Below are positions 18,532 to 26,830 of a DNA stretch of 64,000 nt, in pieces (the first letter of the stretch is position 1; every line of letters starts with the position of its first letter). The DNA comes from an uncultured Hungatella sp. (GTDB lineage Bacteria; Bacillota; Clostridia; Lachnospirales; Lachnospiraceae): positions 62,001-126,000 of the forward strand of contig CATLBR010000003.1 of assembly GCA_949879795.1 (NCBI GenBank). Direction: 5' to 3'. The notes beneath the pieces are model-generated. The model did not search any database. It had not been told where the DNA came from and worked only from the letters and a program-made list of their open reading frames with translations. Both the position numbers and the translations under genes were made by a program.

Positions 18532-18888
18532 TTAATCGATCACTCTGACACCTTCGACATAGATATTGATCTTGTCGACTTCCATGCCGGTGAATTCTTC
18601 CACTTTGTACTTCACATTCTCGATCAGATTGTCTGCAACCGCCGAGATGCTGATGCCGTACGCCACAATCACATGGAAATCCAGCAGAATATGATTATCC
18701 TCGATCTCCACATTGATTCCGTGGGTCAGACTCTCTTTCTTAAGCAGCTTTACAAGGCCGTCTTTCATACTGATTGCCGCCATACCTACAATTCCGAAAC
18801 ACTCCACCGCCGTCATGCCGGCATAGGTGGCTATCACTTCCGGATTGATCTGGATTTCACCCAGTCTGTTGCTGATCCGTCCCTTCAT
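18532..18888 (-). CDS. Asp23/Gls24 family envelope-stress protein (YloU-like)
   Basis: 118 residues of the Asp23 family (PF03780). The signature begins GRISNRLGEIQINPEVIAT and continues through GMTAVECFGIVGMA, VEIEDNHILLDFHVIVAYG and VEEFTGMEVDKINIYVEGVR. Family members are small cytoplasmic or membrane-associated proteins linked to cell-envelope homeostasis. It is the first gene of the fakA row, behind a good promoter at 19010-19038 and a long leader with a hairpin. Confidence 0.9.
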   Translation of the reverse strand: MKGRISNRLGEIQINPEVIATYAGMTAVECFGIVGMAAISMKDGLVKLLKKESLTHGINVEIEDNHILLDFHVIVAYGISISAVADNLIENVKYKVEEFTGMEVDKINIYVEGVRVID

Positions 18889-18963
18889 GAACGAAAACCT
18901 CCTGTTCTTTTCTTTGTATAATATCTATTCTGTCCAGCCATTTTCCAGCTATGCCTGATTCGC

Positions 18964-18994
18964 GCCGCCCCACACAGGTTCTTGTGCAGGCGGC
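18964..18994 (-). promoter_or_regulatory. Hairpin in the Asp23-fakA leader
   Basis: GCCGCC (18964-18969) pairs with GGCGGC (18989-18994), with a CACA/TGTG inner stem and a 6-base loop, in the 5' untranslated region. No T run follows, so it is probably not a terminator. It could protect the message or slow the polymerase. Confidence 0.4.
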
Positions 18995-19009
18995 AGATGA
19001 TTTGATACA

Positions 19010-19038
19010 AGTATACCACATACAAGATATTGTGTCTA
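19010..19038 (-). promoter_or_regulatory. Promoter of the Asp23-fakA-orf-recG row
   Basis: -35 TAGACA (19033-19038), 17-bp spacer, -10 TATACT (19010-19015), read on the minus strand. The leader to the Asp23 ATG is about 115 nt. Confidence 0.7.
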
Positions 19039-19062
19039 TTATAAAGATTTTTTAAATTCCTC

Positions 19063-19091
19063 TTGCAAAATATGGCACAATCTGTTATTAT
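19063..19091 (+). promoter_or_regulatory. rpmB promoter
   Basis: -35 TTGCAA (19063-19068), 17-bp spacer, -10 TATTAT (19086-19091), about 55 bp before the rpmB ATG. It lies back to back with the leftward Asp23 promoter. Confidence 0.7.
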
Positions 19092-19150
19092 ACATATTGT
19101 TGTGGTTTCCATATATCAGGGACCAAGTAGCTTTTAAGGAGGTGCAAATC

Positions 19151-19336
19151 ATGGCTAAATGTGCAATTTGCGAGAAAGCTGCTCACTTTGGCAACGCGGT
19201 GAGCCATTCACATAGAAGATCCAACAAGATGTGGAAAGCTAACGTAAAGTCCGTCAAAGTAAAAGTTAACGGCGGATCCAAAAAGATGTATGTATGTACT
19301 TCTTGCTTACGTTCCGGCCTGGTTGAGAGGGCTTAA
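19151..19336 (+). CDS. rpmB: 50S ribosomal protein L28
   Basis: 61 residues, a normal length. It starts MAKCAICEKAAHFGNAVSHS and has the CxxC pairs (C4/C7 and YVCTSCLRSG) of the zinc-binding C+ form. The frame is open further upstream (19097), but the ATG at 19151 with AAGGAGGTGCAAATC is the clear start. It is monocistronic, with a terminator 15 bp after the stop. The divergent yloU-yloV partner across from rpmB is a common Firmicute arrangement. Confidence 0.97.
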   Translation: MAKCAICEKAAHFGNAVSHSHRRSNKMWKANVKSVKVKVNGGSKKMYVCTSCLRSGLVERA

Positions 19337-19350
19337 TGGAAGATTTTTTA

Positions 19351-19379
19351 AAACTCCAGGGAGATCCCCTGGAGTTTTT
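19351..19379 (+). terminator. rpmB terminator
   Basis: AAACTCCAGGG with CCCTGGAGTTT makes a perfect 11-bp stem around a short loop, followed by a T run ending at 19379. Confidence 0.92.
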
Positions 19380-19462
19380 GTCGTGATTTTGTTGTGAGCC
19401 ACCAGGCGGCGGACGCCGTCAGCATATGTCATATGCTGCTTGCTGCTCTCAATACCCTCTTT

Positions 19463-19603
19463 TCAGCATCTGCAGAACAGATGGTATCCCGTCACCAAAA
19501 GACCGATGATAAATATAAGCAGTCCCAATGTAGTGGGAATAAGCACTTTCACCGCCATCCCCACACCGACACAAAACAGGATCAGGCCCCAAAGTCTTCT
19601 CAT
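19463..19603 (-). CDS. 46-residue membrane microprotein
   Basis: Starts MRRLWGLILFCVGVGMAVKV and ends in GYHLFCRC. It holds two closely spaced hydrophobic segments (about 5-22 and 24-40), so it is a tiny membrane protein with positive residues at the start. GAGGG lies 7-9 bases before the ATG. The frame differs from the overlapping 67-codon frame at 19449-19652, which has a composition unlike protein. It follows gerW in the same direction by 99 bp. Function is not known to me; similar tiny proteins near sporulation genes are common in clostridia. Confidence 0.6.
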   Translation of the reverse strand: MRRLWGLILFCVGVGMAVKVLIPTTLGLLIFIIGLLVTGYHLFCRC

Positions 19604-19702
19604 AGAAATCCCTCGCAATCTGTATTTGCCATGGTATATGGATGTATTTCATCCTATATTTATCCTATGCCGGGAGGCCTGTCCCTATGCCATACGCCGC
19701 CG

Positions 19703-20128
19703 TCAGAGTTCTTTGTCTGCCGCCATTTCACGGGCTGTCTCCACTGCGTCCTTTGAGAACTCTTCGCCGATATTCACCTTTCCGCCGGTAAAACGATTTA
19801 CCAGATCCGGAACCATGTCCAGCATCTTGTTGACCGTATTTTGATTCTTAATATTCACCAGGCGGGTACTTCCGTTTTGAATTACCAGAACCGCACTGGG
19901 ACTCAGTTTGGCACTCATGCCCCCAGCTCCTCTGTTTTTGGCATTTTCCGCAAAGGAGCCTGCCGCCATGCCGCAGGTCACATCCATGAGAGGAAGGATG
20001 ATGGCATCGTCCACGCGCACTGCATCCCCCACCACGGTCTTCGTCGCCACCAGATGATCCATCCCCTGAAACATTGCCTCCACTGCCGAAGAAAACTGGC
20101 TGCCGCCTCCTGTCTTATTTTCTGCCAT
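19703..20128 (-). CDS. ytfJ: GerW/YtfJ family sporulation protein
   Basis: 141 residues from the ATG at 20128 (MAENKTGGGSQF). GGAGGT lies seven bases upstream; the frame opens five codons earlier at a GTG without a better site. The family is needed for normal germination or spore assembly in Bacillus. Conserved features: VVGDAVRVDDAIILPLMDVTCG, a Gly-rich middle (RGAGGMSAKLSPSAVLVI) and a hydrophobic strand pattern. It overlaps the end of the DUF2953 gene by 14 bp. This ytfI-ytfJ pairing supports both calls. Confidence 0.9.
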   Translation of the reverse strand: MAENKTGGGSQFSSAVEAMFQGMDHLVATKTVVGDAVRVDDAIILPLMDVTCGMAAGSFAENAKNRGAGGMSAKLSPSAVLVIQNGSTRLVNIKNQNTVNKMLDMVPDLVNRFTGGKVNIGEEFSKDAVETAREMAADKEL

Positions 20129-21023
20129 CTTTTTTACCTCCACTTTTTTTCAGTTTCCTGAGAATTCTTCTGAAATTTTTATTTAAAAGCATACGCACAC
20201 AGCAGAGCAGTATCGTGCCTGCCCTCACACGGCCTTTTACATCTCCCTCCACTTCAAGGACAGTTTCACCGAACACCGGAGTAATCTCAATCTTGTCTCC
20301 GTACCATGCGTACAGAAGCCCCAGTCCCGCCAGAATCTTTCCTGTCGTTGCCGGGTCTTCAAATCCGATTACGGCTTTTCCCTCTGCCTTTGTGGGAAGA
20401 ATATGGCGGACCAGCTTTTTCAACTGTCGTAAGAGAAGTCTGAAGGTCTTCTGATTGCTCTCATCTTTTATGAACGCCTCCACCTTCTCTTTCTGTTCTG
20501 TCAGATGATTCCACTTTGCTTTTACGGAATCCAGAGTCCCCCGCAGCTTCCCGAAAATGCTGCCTGAACGTTTTTCTCCTCGGGATGACGTACTTTTTCC
20601 GGTTTTTAATGTCTGAGCTTCACAGGGTTCTTCTCTGATGCCTTCCTCCGTATATTCGTCCGGAAAGTCATCCCATTCAGGTTCATCTTCCAACTCCCCG
20701 TATCCATCAGAATCTTCATGAGAAATGTTGTGCTCATCTTCTTTCTCCTCATCCGGGGGTACGCTTTCTTTCTTTTTAAACGGTTTCCTCCCCAGAATTC
20801 TCACGGAGACATTCATATCTTCCTCATATGTAATTGTCACAGTTATGGCCCGGAGAAGCCAGGTCACACAAGCCTTCACCCGGACAACTCCGCCATAAGA
20901 ACCTGACAGACGGTATCTGACAGGTATCGCCAGCACTATGAACAAAATCAGACATATGAGCCCCAGCAGAACCAGGAGAACCATACCTGCTATTTTTAAT
21001 ATACTCAATAGAATCGGGAGCAT
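20115..21023 (-). CDS. DUF2953 membrane-anchored protein (YtfI-like)
   Basis: 302 residues. One strong N-terminal membrane helix (about 10-36) is followed by AIPVRYRLSG, the usual opening of the DUF2953 domain. A charged, acidic linker (about 80-160, DEEKEDE, EDEPEWDDFPDE) separates it from a C-terminal part with AVIGFEDPATTGKILAGLGLLY, the domain's most conserved block. In Bacillus the homologue YtfI is encoded next to YtfJ, as here. Its exact function is unknown; a sporulation role is inferred from the partner gene. Confidence 0.85.
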   Translation of the reverse strand: MLPILLSILKIAGMVLLVLLGLICLILFIVLAIPVRYRLSGSYGGVVRVKACVTWLLRAITVTITYEEDMNVSVRILGRKPFKKKESVPPDEEKEDEHNISHEDSDGYGELEDEPEWDDFPDEYTEEGIREEPCEAQTLKTGKSTSSRGEKRSGSIFGKLRGTLDSVKAKWNHLTEQKEKVEAFIKDESNQKTFRLLLRQLKKLVRHILPTKAEGKAVIGFEDPATTGKILAGLGLLYAWYGDKIEITPVFGETVLEVEGDVKGRVRAGTILLCCVRMLLNKNFRRILRKLKKSGGKKDGRK

Positions 21024-21024
21024 C

Positions 21025-21351
21025 CTACCACACCTTACCTCCCCGCTCTGTCAGAAACTCATCCAGACAGAAGCCGCCTGTTTTTTCATACATTTCTTCC
21101 ACTATGGTTCCTGCCAGCAAAAGCGCGTCCTGATATCCGTCAGCGACACCCAATATGGTCAGTTCCTGCTCTCTGCCGCTCTCCAGCAGGAGCATGTATC
21201 CCGGATAGATGTCAAGGATATTATTCCCGTTTGAGGCTGGAGTAATCACAAAGACGCCTGGGCGGTACTTTTTTTCCCTGATGCTTCTGATAATGGGAAA
21301 CAGGTGTTTTCCGGCTTTTTCTCCCACATAGAGACGGCTATACCACATCAT
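21025..21351 (-). CDS. Conserved-looking hypothetical protein (108 aa)
   Basis: No family recognised. It begins MMWYSRLYVGEKAGKHLFPI and has the makeup of a soluble alpha/beta protein (VFVITPASNGNNILDIYP, then an acidic helix with EEMYEKTGGFCLDEFL). It overlaps the upstream 426-residue gene by 14 bp and lies one base from the DUF2953 gene, so it is translated as part of that tight set. Confidence 0.65.
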   Translation of the reverse strand: MMWYSRLYVGEKAGKHLFPIIRSIREKKYRPGVFVITPASNGNNILDIYPGYMLLLESGREQELTILGVADGYQDALLLAGTIVEEMYEKTGGFCLDEFLTERGGKVW

Positions 21352-22618
21352 CTATATCCATCAGCTCCTGCTCTAATAATTCCAGACAAGTCTCCCGCTC
21401 CGAAAGGTCTGTACAGCTCTCCAGGCTTGCCCGGACATACTCATGAACTTCTGCGCTGTTCTGAAACATGAGAGGAAGACTTGACAGCACTTTGGCCATC
21501 ACCGACCGGGTCACCGGCTTTGGGAGACCAACAAACAGTCCGTCCAGTTCCTGGCAGAACGTAGCTGCCTGATGTTCTATCCAATCTCTGTCCACCGTCT
21601 CATCCTGTGCCTCTTTCTCCTCAAGGGACATGAAGATGCTTCCTGACGCCAGCTTGTCCAGCTTTCTGAGAACCTGGTCGGTTCCTGAATTCCCTGACAT
21701 CACCACATCTTCAACCGACTCCTGAACTCCCTCCATCCCGGCCAGTATCTCTTTCATTTCCTCTTCGGAGATGTCCTTCACAGCCTTTACTGCTGTCTGG
21801 AGTCTCTGAAGCCCTGTGCGGAAGACGCTTTCTTCTCCTGCTTCCACCAGCTTTTTATCTTCTGTCAGGACCAGAATATACAACTCGTTGACCATCTCCT
21901 GGATCATCACACAGAATTCCGTCTTATCTGTCAACGTCGCGGAGGCCGTGCTGGCCATCTCTCTGCATCTGTCAAAACCGTCCTTGTCAAGAGTGCGGTA
22001 ATCCGTACTTTTTAAGTATTCCAGTATCTGATGCAGTTCTTTCTCCTGTTCCATATTGTCAGGAAGGGACACCATAGCCGCTGCCTTCAACATATACAGT
22101 AGGTTCTCCACACTTTCCCGGTTCAACCCTGTGTAGGCGGTAAAGCGCTCCGTTACCATGGAGTAAAATTTCTGCCTAGTAAGACGCACCGGCAGATGAG
22201 ATATAATGGTCCGCAGCAATCTGTTTCTCTCCGCTGCCTGCTCCATTCCTTCCAGAACATTCACTACCTTCCCGGCTATCTCTTCCGGGGTGTACACAGG
22301 CTCCTTCATCTTCACAAATCGTCGCTCTATCCGGTTGAGCACATATTCATAAATCTGAAAGCAGTCCAAATACGCTGTCAGCACCTCTGTCCTGTCTATA
22401 ATCTGTCTGCGCAGCCTGTCCAGATCTTCCACGGTATTGTCACTCATAAAAAATCTTGTCAGAAGTCTGTCAAATTCCTTCTCTACATATTCTTCTTCTT
22501 CAGAGACAGCCAGCCGACTCTTTATATACTCATAATAAAGACCATAATGGAGCACCAGCCTTGAAAATGCGTATCTGTACACCGCAGTCATGTATCGTTT
22601 GTTCTTTCGATCTTCCAC
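21338..22618 (-). CDS. Hypothetical all-helical protein (426 aa)
   Basis: No family recognised. The GTG at 22618 is preferred: GAGGTGATT, a near-perfect anti-SD match, lies about 10 bases upstream. The longer frames starting at 22648 or 22861 run into cinA, and their first 70 codons are only its shadow. The protein starts VEDRKNKRYMTAVYRYAFSR and is predominantly helical and acidic, with no membrane helix. It lies between cinA and the 108-residue gene and overlaps the latter by 14 bp, so the two may work together. Confidence 0.65.
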   Translation of the reverse strand: MEDRKNKRYMTAVYRYAFSRLVLHYGLYYEYIKSRLAVSEEEEYVEKEFDRLLTRFFMSDNTVEDLDRLRRQIIDRTEVLTAYLDCFQIYEYVLNRIERRFVKMKEPVYTPEEIAGKVVNVLEGMEQAAERNRLLRTIISHLPVRLTRQKFYSMVTERFTAYTGLNRESVENLLYMLKAAAMVSLPDNMEQEKELHQILEYLKSTDYRTLDKDGFDRCREMASTASATLTDKTEFCVMIQEMVNELYILVLTEDKKLVEAGEESVFRTGLQRLQTAVKAVKDISEEEMKEILAGMEGVQESVEDVVMSGNSGTDQVLRKLDKLASGSIFMSLEEKEAQDETVDRDWIEHQAATFCQELDGLFVGLPKPVTRSVMAKVLSSLPLMFQNSAEVHEYVRASLESCTDLSERETCLELLEQELMDIDDVV

Positions 22619-22656
22619 TTGCCAATCACCTCTGTTTCTCGATTTCATCGGAACCT

Positions 22657-23904
22657 TTATTTCTGACTTTCCAGAACCGTCCTTCTCACCAGATCCAGAG
22701 CCCGCACTACAGACTGTTCTCTGACCTTTGCCCGGTTTCCCTTGAACTGATACCGCTCCACTGTTACCTTGTCTCCCAGACAGCACGCAATATACACCAG
22801 GCCCACCGGTTTCTCCTCGGTTCCTCCGTCGGGCCCTGCAATGCCTGTTATAGCTACACACAAGTCGGAATCCGCGGCAAATGCTCCGCCTACTGCCATC
22901 TCTCTGGCAGTCTCTTTGCTGACCGCGCCATACTTTTTAAGGGTACTTTTGCTCACGTCCAAAAGTTTTCTCTTGGCCTTGTTGGAGTAGGTGACAAATC
23001 CCTGGTGAAACACATCGGACGCGCCGGCCACATTGACGATGCGCCCTGCAGCCAGGCCGCCGGTGCAGGACTCCGCCGTGGCCAGTGTCAGCTCGAATTT
23101 TTTTAGAAGGCGGACTACCGACATCTCCAGAGTTTCCTCCGCCTTGGTAGTGTACACCGCCATACCCATCCGCCTTTTGATCTCTTTCACAACAGGTTTT
23201 ATCAGCTTCATGGCAGTCTCTTCTGTGGACGCGGAAGCTGTAATCCTCACATGAACTTCCCCCGTCTTAGCGTAGGTGGCTATGGTGGGATTGGCCTGTC
23301 TGTCGATGAGATCCAGCAATTCCTCTTCCACCCTGCTCTCCCCCACCCCGCAGATCTTCACCATCTGAGAGACGATCACCTCAGGTCTCAGCTTCTGGAG
23401 ATAAGGTCTTACCTGGCCGACAAAAAGAGGTATCAGTTCATCCGGAGGTCCGGGGAGAAGAATCGCCCGTTTTCCGCCTTTCACCAGTATCAGCCCCGGA
23501 GCCGTGCCGTTGTCATTGTCCAGAACAAGGGCGCCCTCCGGAACCATAGCCTGTTTCCAGTTATTGCCGGGGATCTCTTTGACGCCGCTGTTCTTAAAAT
23601 AATCGCTTATCCTGTCCCGGGTATGGCTGTCTTCAGCCAGAGGACAGCCCATAACCTCCGCACAAATCTCCTTTGTCAGATCATCCTCCGTGGGACCCAG
23701 CCCCCCTGTGAGAATTATGATGTCCGACCGGTCAAGAGCTGTCCTGACTGCGTCTGACAGTCTCCTTGGGTTGTCCCCCACCACAGTCTGATTATACATA
23801 GTCAGCCCCAGAAGGGCACATTCCTCCGCCAGATACTGGGCGTTGGTGTTCACAATATTGCCCAGCAGCAGCTCCGTGCCCACAGAAATCAATTCCACTG
23901 TCAT
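22657..23904 (-). CDS. cinA: CinA family protein (competence/damage-inducible; NMN amidohydrolase-like)
   Basis: 415 residues with both standard domains. The N-terminal MoCF-like domain opens VELISVGTELLLGNIVNTNA and carries ILTGGLGPTEDDLTKE, TAPGLILVKGG and LLPGPPDELIPLF. The C-terminal CinA domain (from about 255) has TLATAESCTGGLAAGRIVNV, GFVTYSNKAK, AVSKETAREMAVGG and VAITGIAGPDGGTEEKPVG. This C-terminal domain deamidates NMN in characterised homologues; the N-terminal one has ADP-ribose pyrophosphatase activity. It lies 3 bp after pgsA, as in many Firmicutes. Confidence 0.94.
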   Translation of the reverse strand: MTVELISVGTELLLGNIVNTNAQYLAEECALLGLTMYNQTVVGDNPRRLSDAVRTALDRSDIIILTGGLGPTEDDLTKEICAEVMGCPLAEDSHTRDRISDYFKNSGVKEIPGNNWKQAMVPEGALVLDNDNGTAPGLILVKGGKRAILLPGPPDELIPLFVGQVRPYLQKLRPEVIVSQMVKICGVGESRVEEELLDLIDRQANPTIATYAKTGEVHVRITASASTEETAMKLIKPVVKEIKRRMGMAVYTTKAEETLEMSVVRLLKKFELTLATAESCTGGLAAGRIVNVAGASDVFHQGFVTYSNKAKRKLLDVSKSTLKKYGAVSKETAREMAVGGAFAADSDLCVAITGIAGPDGGTEEKPVGLVYIACCLGDKVTVERYQFKGNRAKVREQSVVRALDLVRRTVLESQK

Positions 23905-23907
23905 CTC

Positions 23908-24453
23908 TTACATGCTCCCTTCTGTCAAAACCCTGTGATTTTTCACAAGATAATCCACCAGAGATATGATAGTCAGAGCCAGGGCAATCCAAACACAGAT
24001 ATTGGTCACGACCGCCAGCGCATCAATCTTGAGAATCAGCAGGACCACCGCGATCATCTGAAATGTAGTTTTGAATTTGCCCCAGTAGCTGGCGGCGATG
24101 ACTACGCCGTTGTCCGAGGCCACAAGACGAAAACCGCTGATGATAAACTCCCGGCTGATGATGATGATGACCATCCAGGCCGGCAGCTGTCCAAGCTGAA
24201 TCAGGCAGATGAGGGCAGAGCACACCAGCAGCTTGTCCGCCAGAGGGTCCATAAATTTTCCAAAATTAGTTACAAGATTATACTTTCTCGCAATCTTGCC
24301 GTCGAGAAAATCCGTGAGACTTGCCGCCACAAAAATCAGGGCAGATACCCACCTTAATGTCTGGTTGCCGCCGCTGTCCCACAGCAGCGCAACTACAAAG
24401 AACGGAATCATCAGCACTCTCAGTACTGTCAGTTTATTGGGCAGATTCATCAT
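23908..24453 (-). CDS. pgsA: CDP-diacylglycerol--glycerol-3-phosphate 3-phosphatidyltransferase
   Basis: 181 residues, an integral membrane enzyme that makes phosphatidylglycerol phosphate. The CDP-alcohol phosphotransferase signature is complete: DFLDGKIAR, eight residues, then GKFMDPLADK. Four to five hydrophobic segments follow the usual plan. Two adjacent ATGs (24453 and 24450) share one AGGAGA site; either may be used. The start overlaps the rimO stop by about 20 bp. Confidence 0.94.
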   Translation of the reverse strand: MMNLPNKLTVLRVLMIPFFVVALLWDSGGNQTLRWVSALIFVAASLTDFLDGKIARKYNLVTNFGKFMDPLADKLLVCSALICLIQLGQLPAWMVIIIISREFIISGFRLVASDNGVVIAASYWGKFKTTFQMIAVVLLILKIDALAVVTNICVWIALALTIISLVDYLVKNHRVLTEGSM

Positions 24454-25771
24454 ATATCTCTCCTATCAAATCATATTCCAGTGCTCCTGTCACCTTGGCG
24501 CGGACAAAATCTCCTGACATGAGTTCTTCCTCTGTGTTCAGAAAAATCAGACCGTCCACTCCCGGAGCATCCATATAAGTACGACCTACATAAGCGTTTT
24601 CGTCGGCCACTTTCCCCTCGACCATCACTTCCAACACACGCCCTATCATAGCTTCAGATTTTTCAAAAGCGATCTCCTGCTGCAGTTCCATGATCTGGTC
24701 CCGCCGCTCTTCCTTTATTTCCTCGGGAATCTGTCCCTCATACCCTGCAGCCGGCGTGTCCTCCTCCTGAGAATATGCAAATACTCCAAGCCGCTCAAAC
24801 TCCATCTCGTCTACAAACTCCATAAGGATATCGTGGTCTTCCTGAGTCTCTCCCGGAAAACCGGAGATCAGAGTGGTGCGGAGGGCAATATCGGGAATCT
24901 GGCGCCTCAGGCTTTCGATCATGTCCTTCAGCTGATTTCTGCTGGTTCTCCGTCCCATATGCCTGAGCACCTGGTCACTGGCATGCTGAATAGGGATGTC
25001 CAGATAGTGACATATCTTCTCCTCTGTCCGGATGGTATCGATCAGTTCCTGGGTGATCTCCTCCGGGTAACAGTACTGGATCCGTATCCACTGGATTCCA
25101 GGGACACTGCACAGCTTCTTCAAAAGAGCGGGAAGAGCTTTGTATCCGTAGATATCCGTTCCGTAGAGCGTCGTCTCCTGGGCCACCAGAATCAGTTCTT
25201 TCACTCCTGTTTCTGCCAGCATCGCTGCTTCCCCCATCAGACGTTCCATGGGTACACTGCGGTAAGGACCTCTGAGGCTGGGGATGATACAGTAAGTACA
25301 ATGCTTGTCGCAGCCTTCTGCAATCTTTAAAAAGGCATAATATCCGCCTGTGGTGACGATTCTCCTGGCCTTTACCTGGGGCAGGCGGCTTAGCTCCCGG
25401 AAACACAGTTCCTGCTCTCCGCTCAGAACTCCGTCCAAGATGCGTCCGATCTCATCATAAGAAGCGGTGCCTACGCAGGCATCCACCTCAGGTATCTCCC
25501 GGATGATCTCGCTCTGATATCTCTGGGCAAGACATCCAGCCACGATAAGAGCCCTGCACCGCCCGGCCTTTCTGTATTCCGCCAACTCCAGTATGGTGTT
25601 GACGCTCTCTTCTTTCGCGTCATTGATAAAACAGCAGGTGTTGATGATGATAATGTCTGCCTCTGTCTCATCGTCGGTAAATTCGTAACCGTCTTGTTTT
25701 AGCAGGCCCAACATATTCTCCGTATCTACAAGATTTTTGTCGCAGCCCAGTGAAACACAAAGTATTTTCAT
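24434..25771 (-). CDS. rimO: Ribosomal protein S12 methylthiotransferase
   Basis: 445 residues, a radical-SAM enzyme that adds a methylthio group to an Asp of ribosomal protein S12. The N-terminal UPF0004 domain (VSLGCDKNLVDTE, INTCCFINDAKEES, VAGCLAQRY) holds the auxiliary Fe-S cysteines. The radical-SAM CxxxCxxC is in CDKHCTYCIIPSLRGPYRS. A C-terminal TRAM domain ends the protein. The CDKN in place of the MiaB CPMN and GPYRS in place of GxERS separate RimO from MiaB. Confidence 0.95.
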   Translation of the reverse strand: MKILCVSLGCDKNLVDTENMLGLLKQDGYEFTDDETEADIIIINTCCFINDAKEESVNTILELAEYRKAGRCRALIVAGCLAQRYQSEIIREIPEVDACVGTASYDEIGRILDGVLSGEQELCFRELSRLPQVKARRIVTTGGYYAFLKIAEGCDKHCTYCIIPSLRGPYRSVPMERLMGEAAMLAETGVKELILVAQETTLYGTDIYGYKALPALLKKLCSVPGIQWIRIQYCYPEEITQELIDTIRTEEKICHYLDIPIQHASDQVLRHMGRRTSRNQLKDMIESLRRQIPDIALRTTLISGFPGETQEDHDILMEFVDEMEFERLGVFAYSQEEDTPAAGYEGQIPEEIKEERRDQIMELQQEIAFEKSEAMIGRVLEVMVEGKVADENAYVGRTYMDAPGVDGLIFLNTEEELMSGDFVRAKVTGALEYDLIGEIYDESAQ

Positions 25772-25785
25772 ATATTCTCCTTAGG

Positions 25786-25822
25786 ACAAAAGCCATCTCG
25801 CTGAGAGTGAGACGGCTTTTGT
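25786..25822 (-). terminator. Hairpin terminator between rpoZ and rimO
   Basis: ACAAAAGCCNTCTC at 25786-25799 pairs with GAGACGGCTTTTGT at 25809-25822, with one A-C mismatch. There is no long T run outside the stem. It lies 41 bp after the rpoZ stop and just before the rimO ribosome site, so it may only partly reduce read-through. Confidence 0.6.
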
Positions 25823-25862
25823 TTCTTGCTGGCAGACCATATCAGGCATATATTCTGCCGGC

Positions 25863-26165
25863 CTAAGCGTTCTGCTGTTCTTCCGCGGCTGTCTCTGCCA
25901 GGGAATCCGTGTTCTCAAGGTCGCCATCCCCCGTGTCGTCTTCACTGAGAATCTTTACCTTGGACTCATACAGTTCCTCCACTGCCACTGACAGAGGCTT
26001 CTTTCCGTTGGAGTAGACCATGGCCTCCTCCCCTGCTATGAGCTGCCTGGCTCTTTTGGCAGTGGCAATGACAATGGAATAACGGCTCTGAACCACCGGC
26101 TCCTCGCCAGGTTCCACGCCGCTGTTCACCGCGTTGATCAAGTCTGTGTATGATGGATGCAACAT
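25863..26165 (-). CDS. rpoZ: DNA-directed RNA polymerase omega subunit
   Basis: 100 residues. Omega helps fold and hold beta-prime. The family core is clear: SRYSIVIATAKRARQLI, then KPLSVAVEELYESKVKI. The C-terminal 25 residues are acidic and low-complexity (GDGDLENTDSLAETAAEEQ), as is common in clostridia. It lies 31 bp after gmk in the standard gmk-rpoZ order. Confidence 0.93.
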   Translation of the reverse strand: MLHPSYTDLINAVNSGVEPGEEPVVQSRYSIVIATAKRARQLIAGEEAMVYSNGKKPLSVAVEELYESKVKILSEDDTGDGDLENTDSLAETAAEEQQNA

Positions 26166-26196
26166 ATCCGATACCTCTCTTTCTGAAATTGTGGTT

Positions 26197-26817
26197 CTAT
26201 ATGGCTTTCAACTCGGACTTCATCTGCTCAATAAAGTCCAGATTGCTGCTGACTCTGCGGTGTTGAGCCTGAATCAGCTGATGCATGGCCTCCACACAGG
26301 CGTCCAGTTTGTCGTTGATTAAAATATAATCATAAGAAGTCATCCCCTCGGCCTCCTCCGCGGCCCGGTGGAGCCGCTGATCGATAACTTCCATGGTCTC
26401 TGTGCCTCTGCCCACAAGGCGCCGCTTCAGTTCGTCGGCGCTGGGAGGCATTACAAAGAGAAGCAGTGCTTCCGGAAATCTCTTTTTGATCTTTAAGGCT
26501 CCCTGGATCTCTATCTCCAGGATCACATCCTTGCCGTCAGCCATCTGCTGAAACACATACTGTCTGGGAGTGCCGTAATAATTATTGACATATTGAGCAT
26601 ACTCAATCAGCTGCTCATCTTGAATCATCTGTTCGAACCTCTCCCTGGTCACGAAAAAGTACTCTCTCCCGTCTTGCTCGCCCTCCCTGGGCCTCCTGGT
26701 GGTCGCTGATATGGATAAAGCATAGTTGTGATACTTCTCCAGCATAGCCTTTATAAGGGTTCCCTTGCCTGCTCCTGAGAAGCCGGATACCACGATGAGG
26801 ATTCCCTGTTCACTCAT
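26197..26817 (-). CDS. gmk: Guanylate kinase
   Basis: 206 residues; phosphorylates GMP to GDP. Walker A is GFSGAGKGTLIKAML; the GMP-binding region has SISATTRRPREGEQDGREYFFV, then YAQYVNNYYGTP and DVILEIEIQGA. The length is normal. It follows yicC directly (14 bp), whereas in many clostridia a remA gene sits between them; none is present here. Confidence 0.95.
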   Translation of the reverse strand: MSEQGILIVVSGFSGAGKGTLIKAMLEKYHNYALSISATTRRPREGEQDGREYFFVTRERFEQMIQDEQLIEYAQYVNNYYGTPRQYVFQQMADGKDVILEIEIQGALKIKKRFPEALLLFVMPPSADELKRRLVGRGTETMEVIDQRLHRAAEEAEGMTSYDYILINDKLDACVEAMHQLIQAQHRRVSSNLDFIEQMKSELKAI

Positions 26818-26830
26818 AGTTTGTCAACTC

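Noticed and set aside
19449-19652. 67-codon leftward frame after gerW
   Set aside because: The overlapping frame at 19463-19603 encodes a coherent hydrophobic protein with a ribosome site; this one does not.
26818-26830. A remA gene between yicC and gmk
   Set aside because: Only 13 bp separate the two genes, so remA is absent here; it may be elsewhere in the genome.
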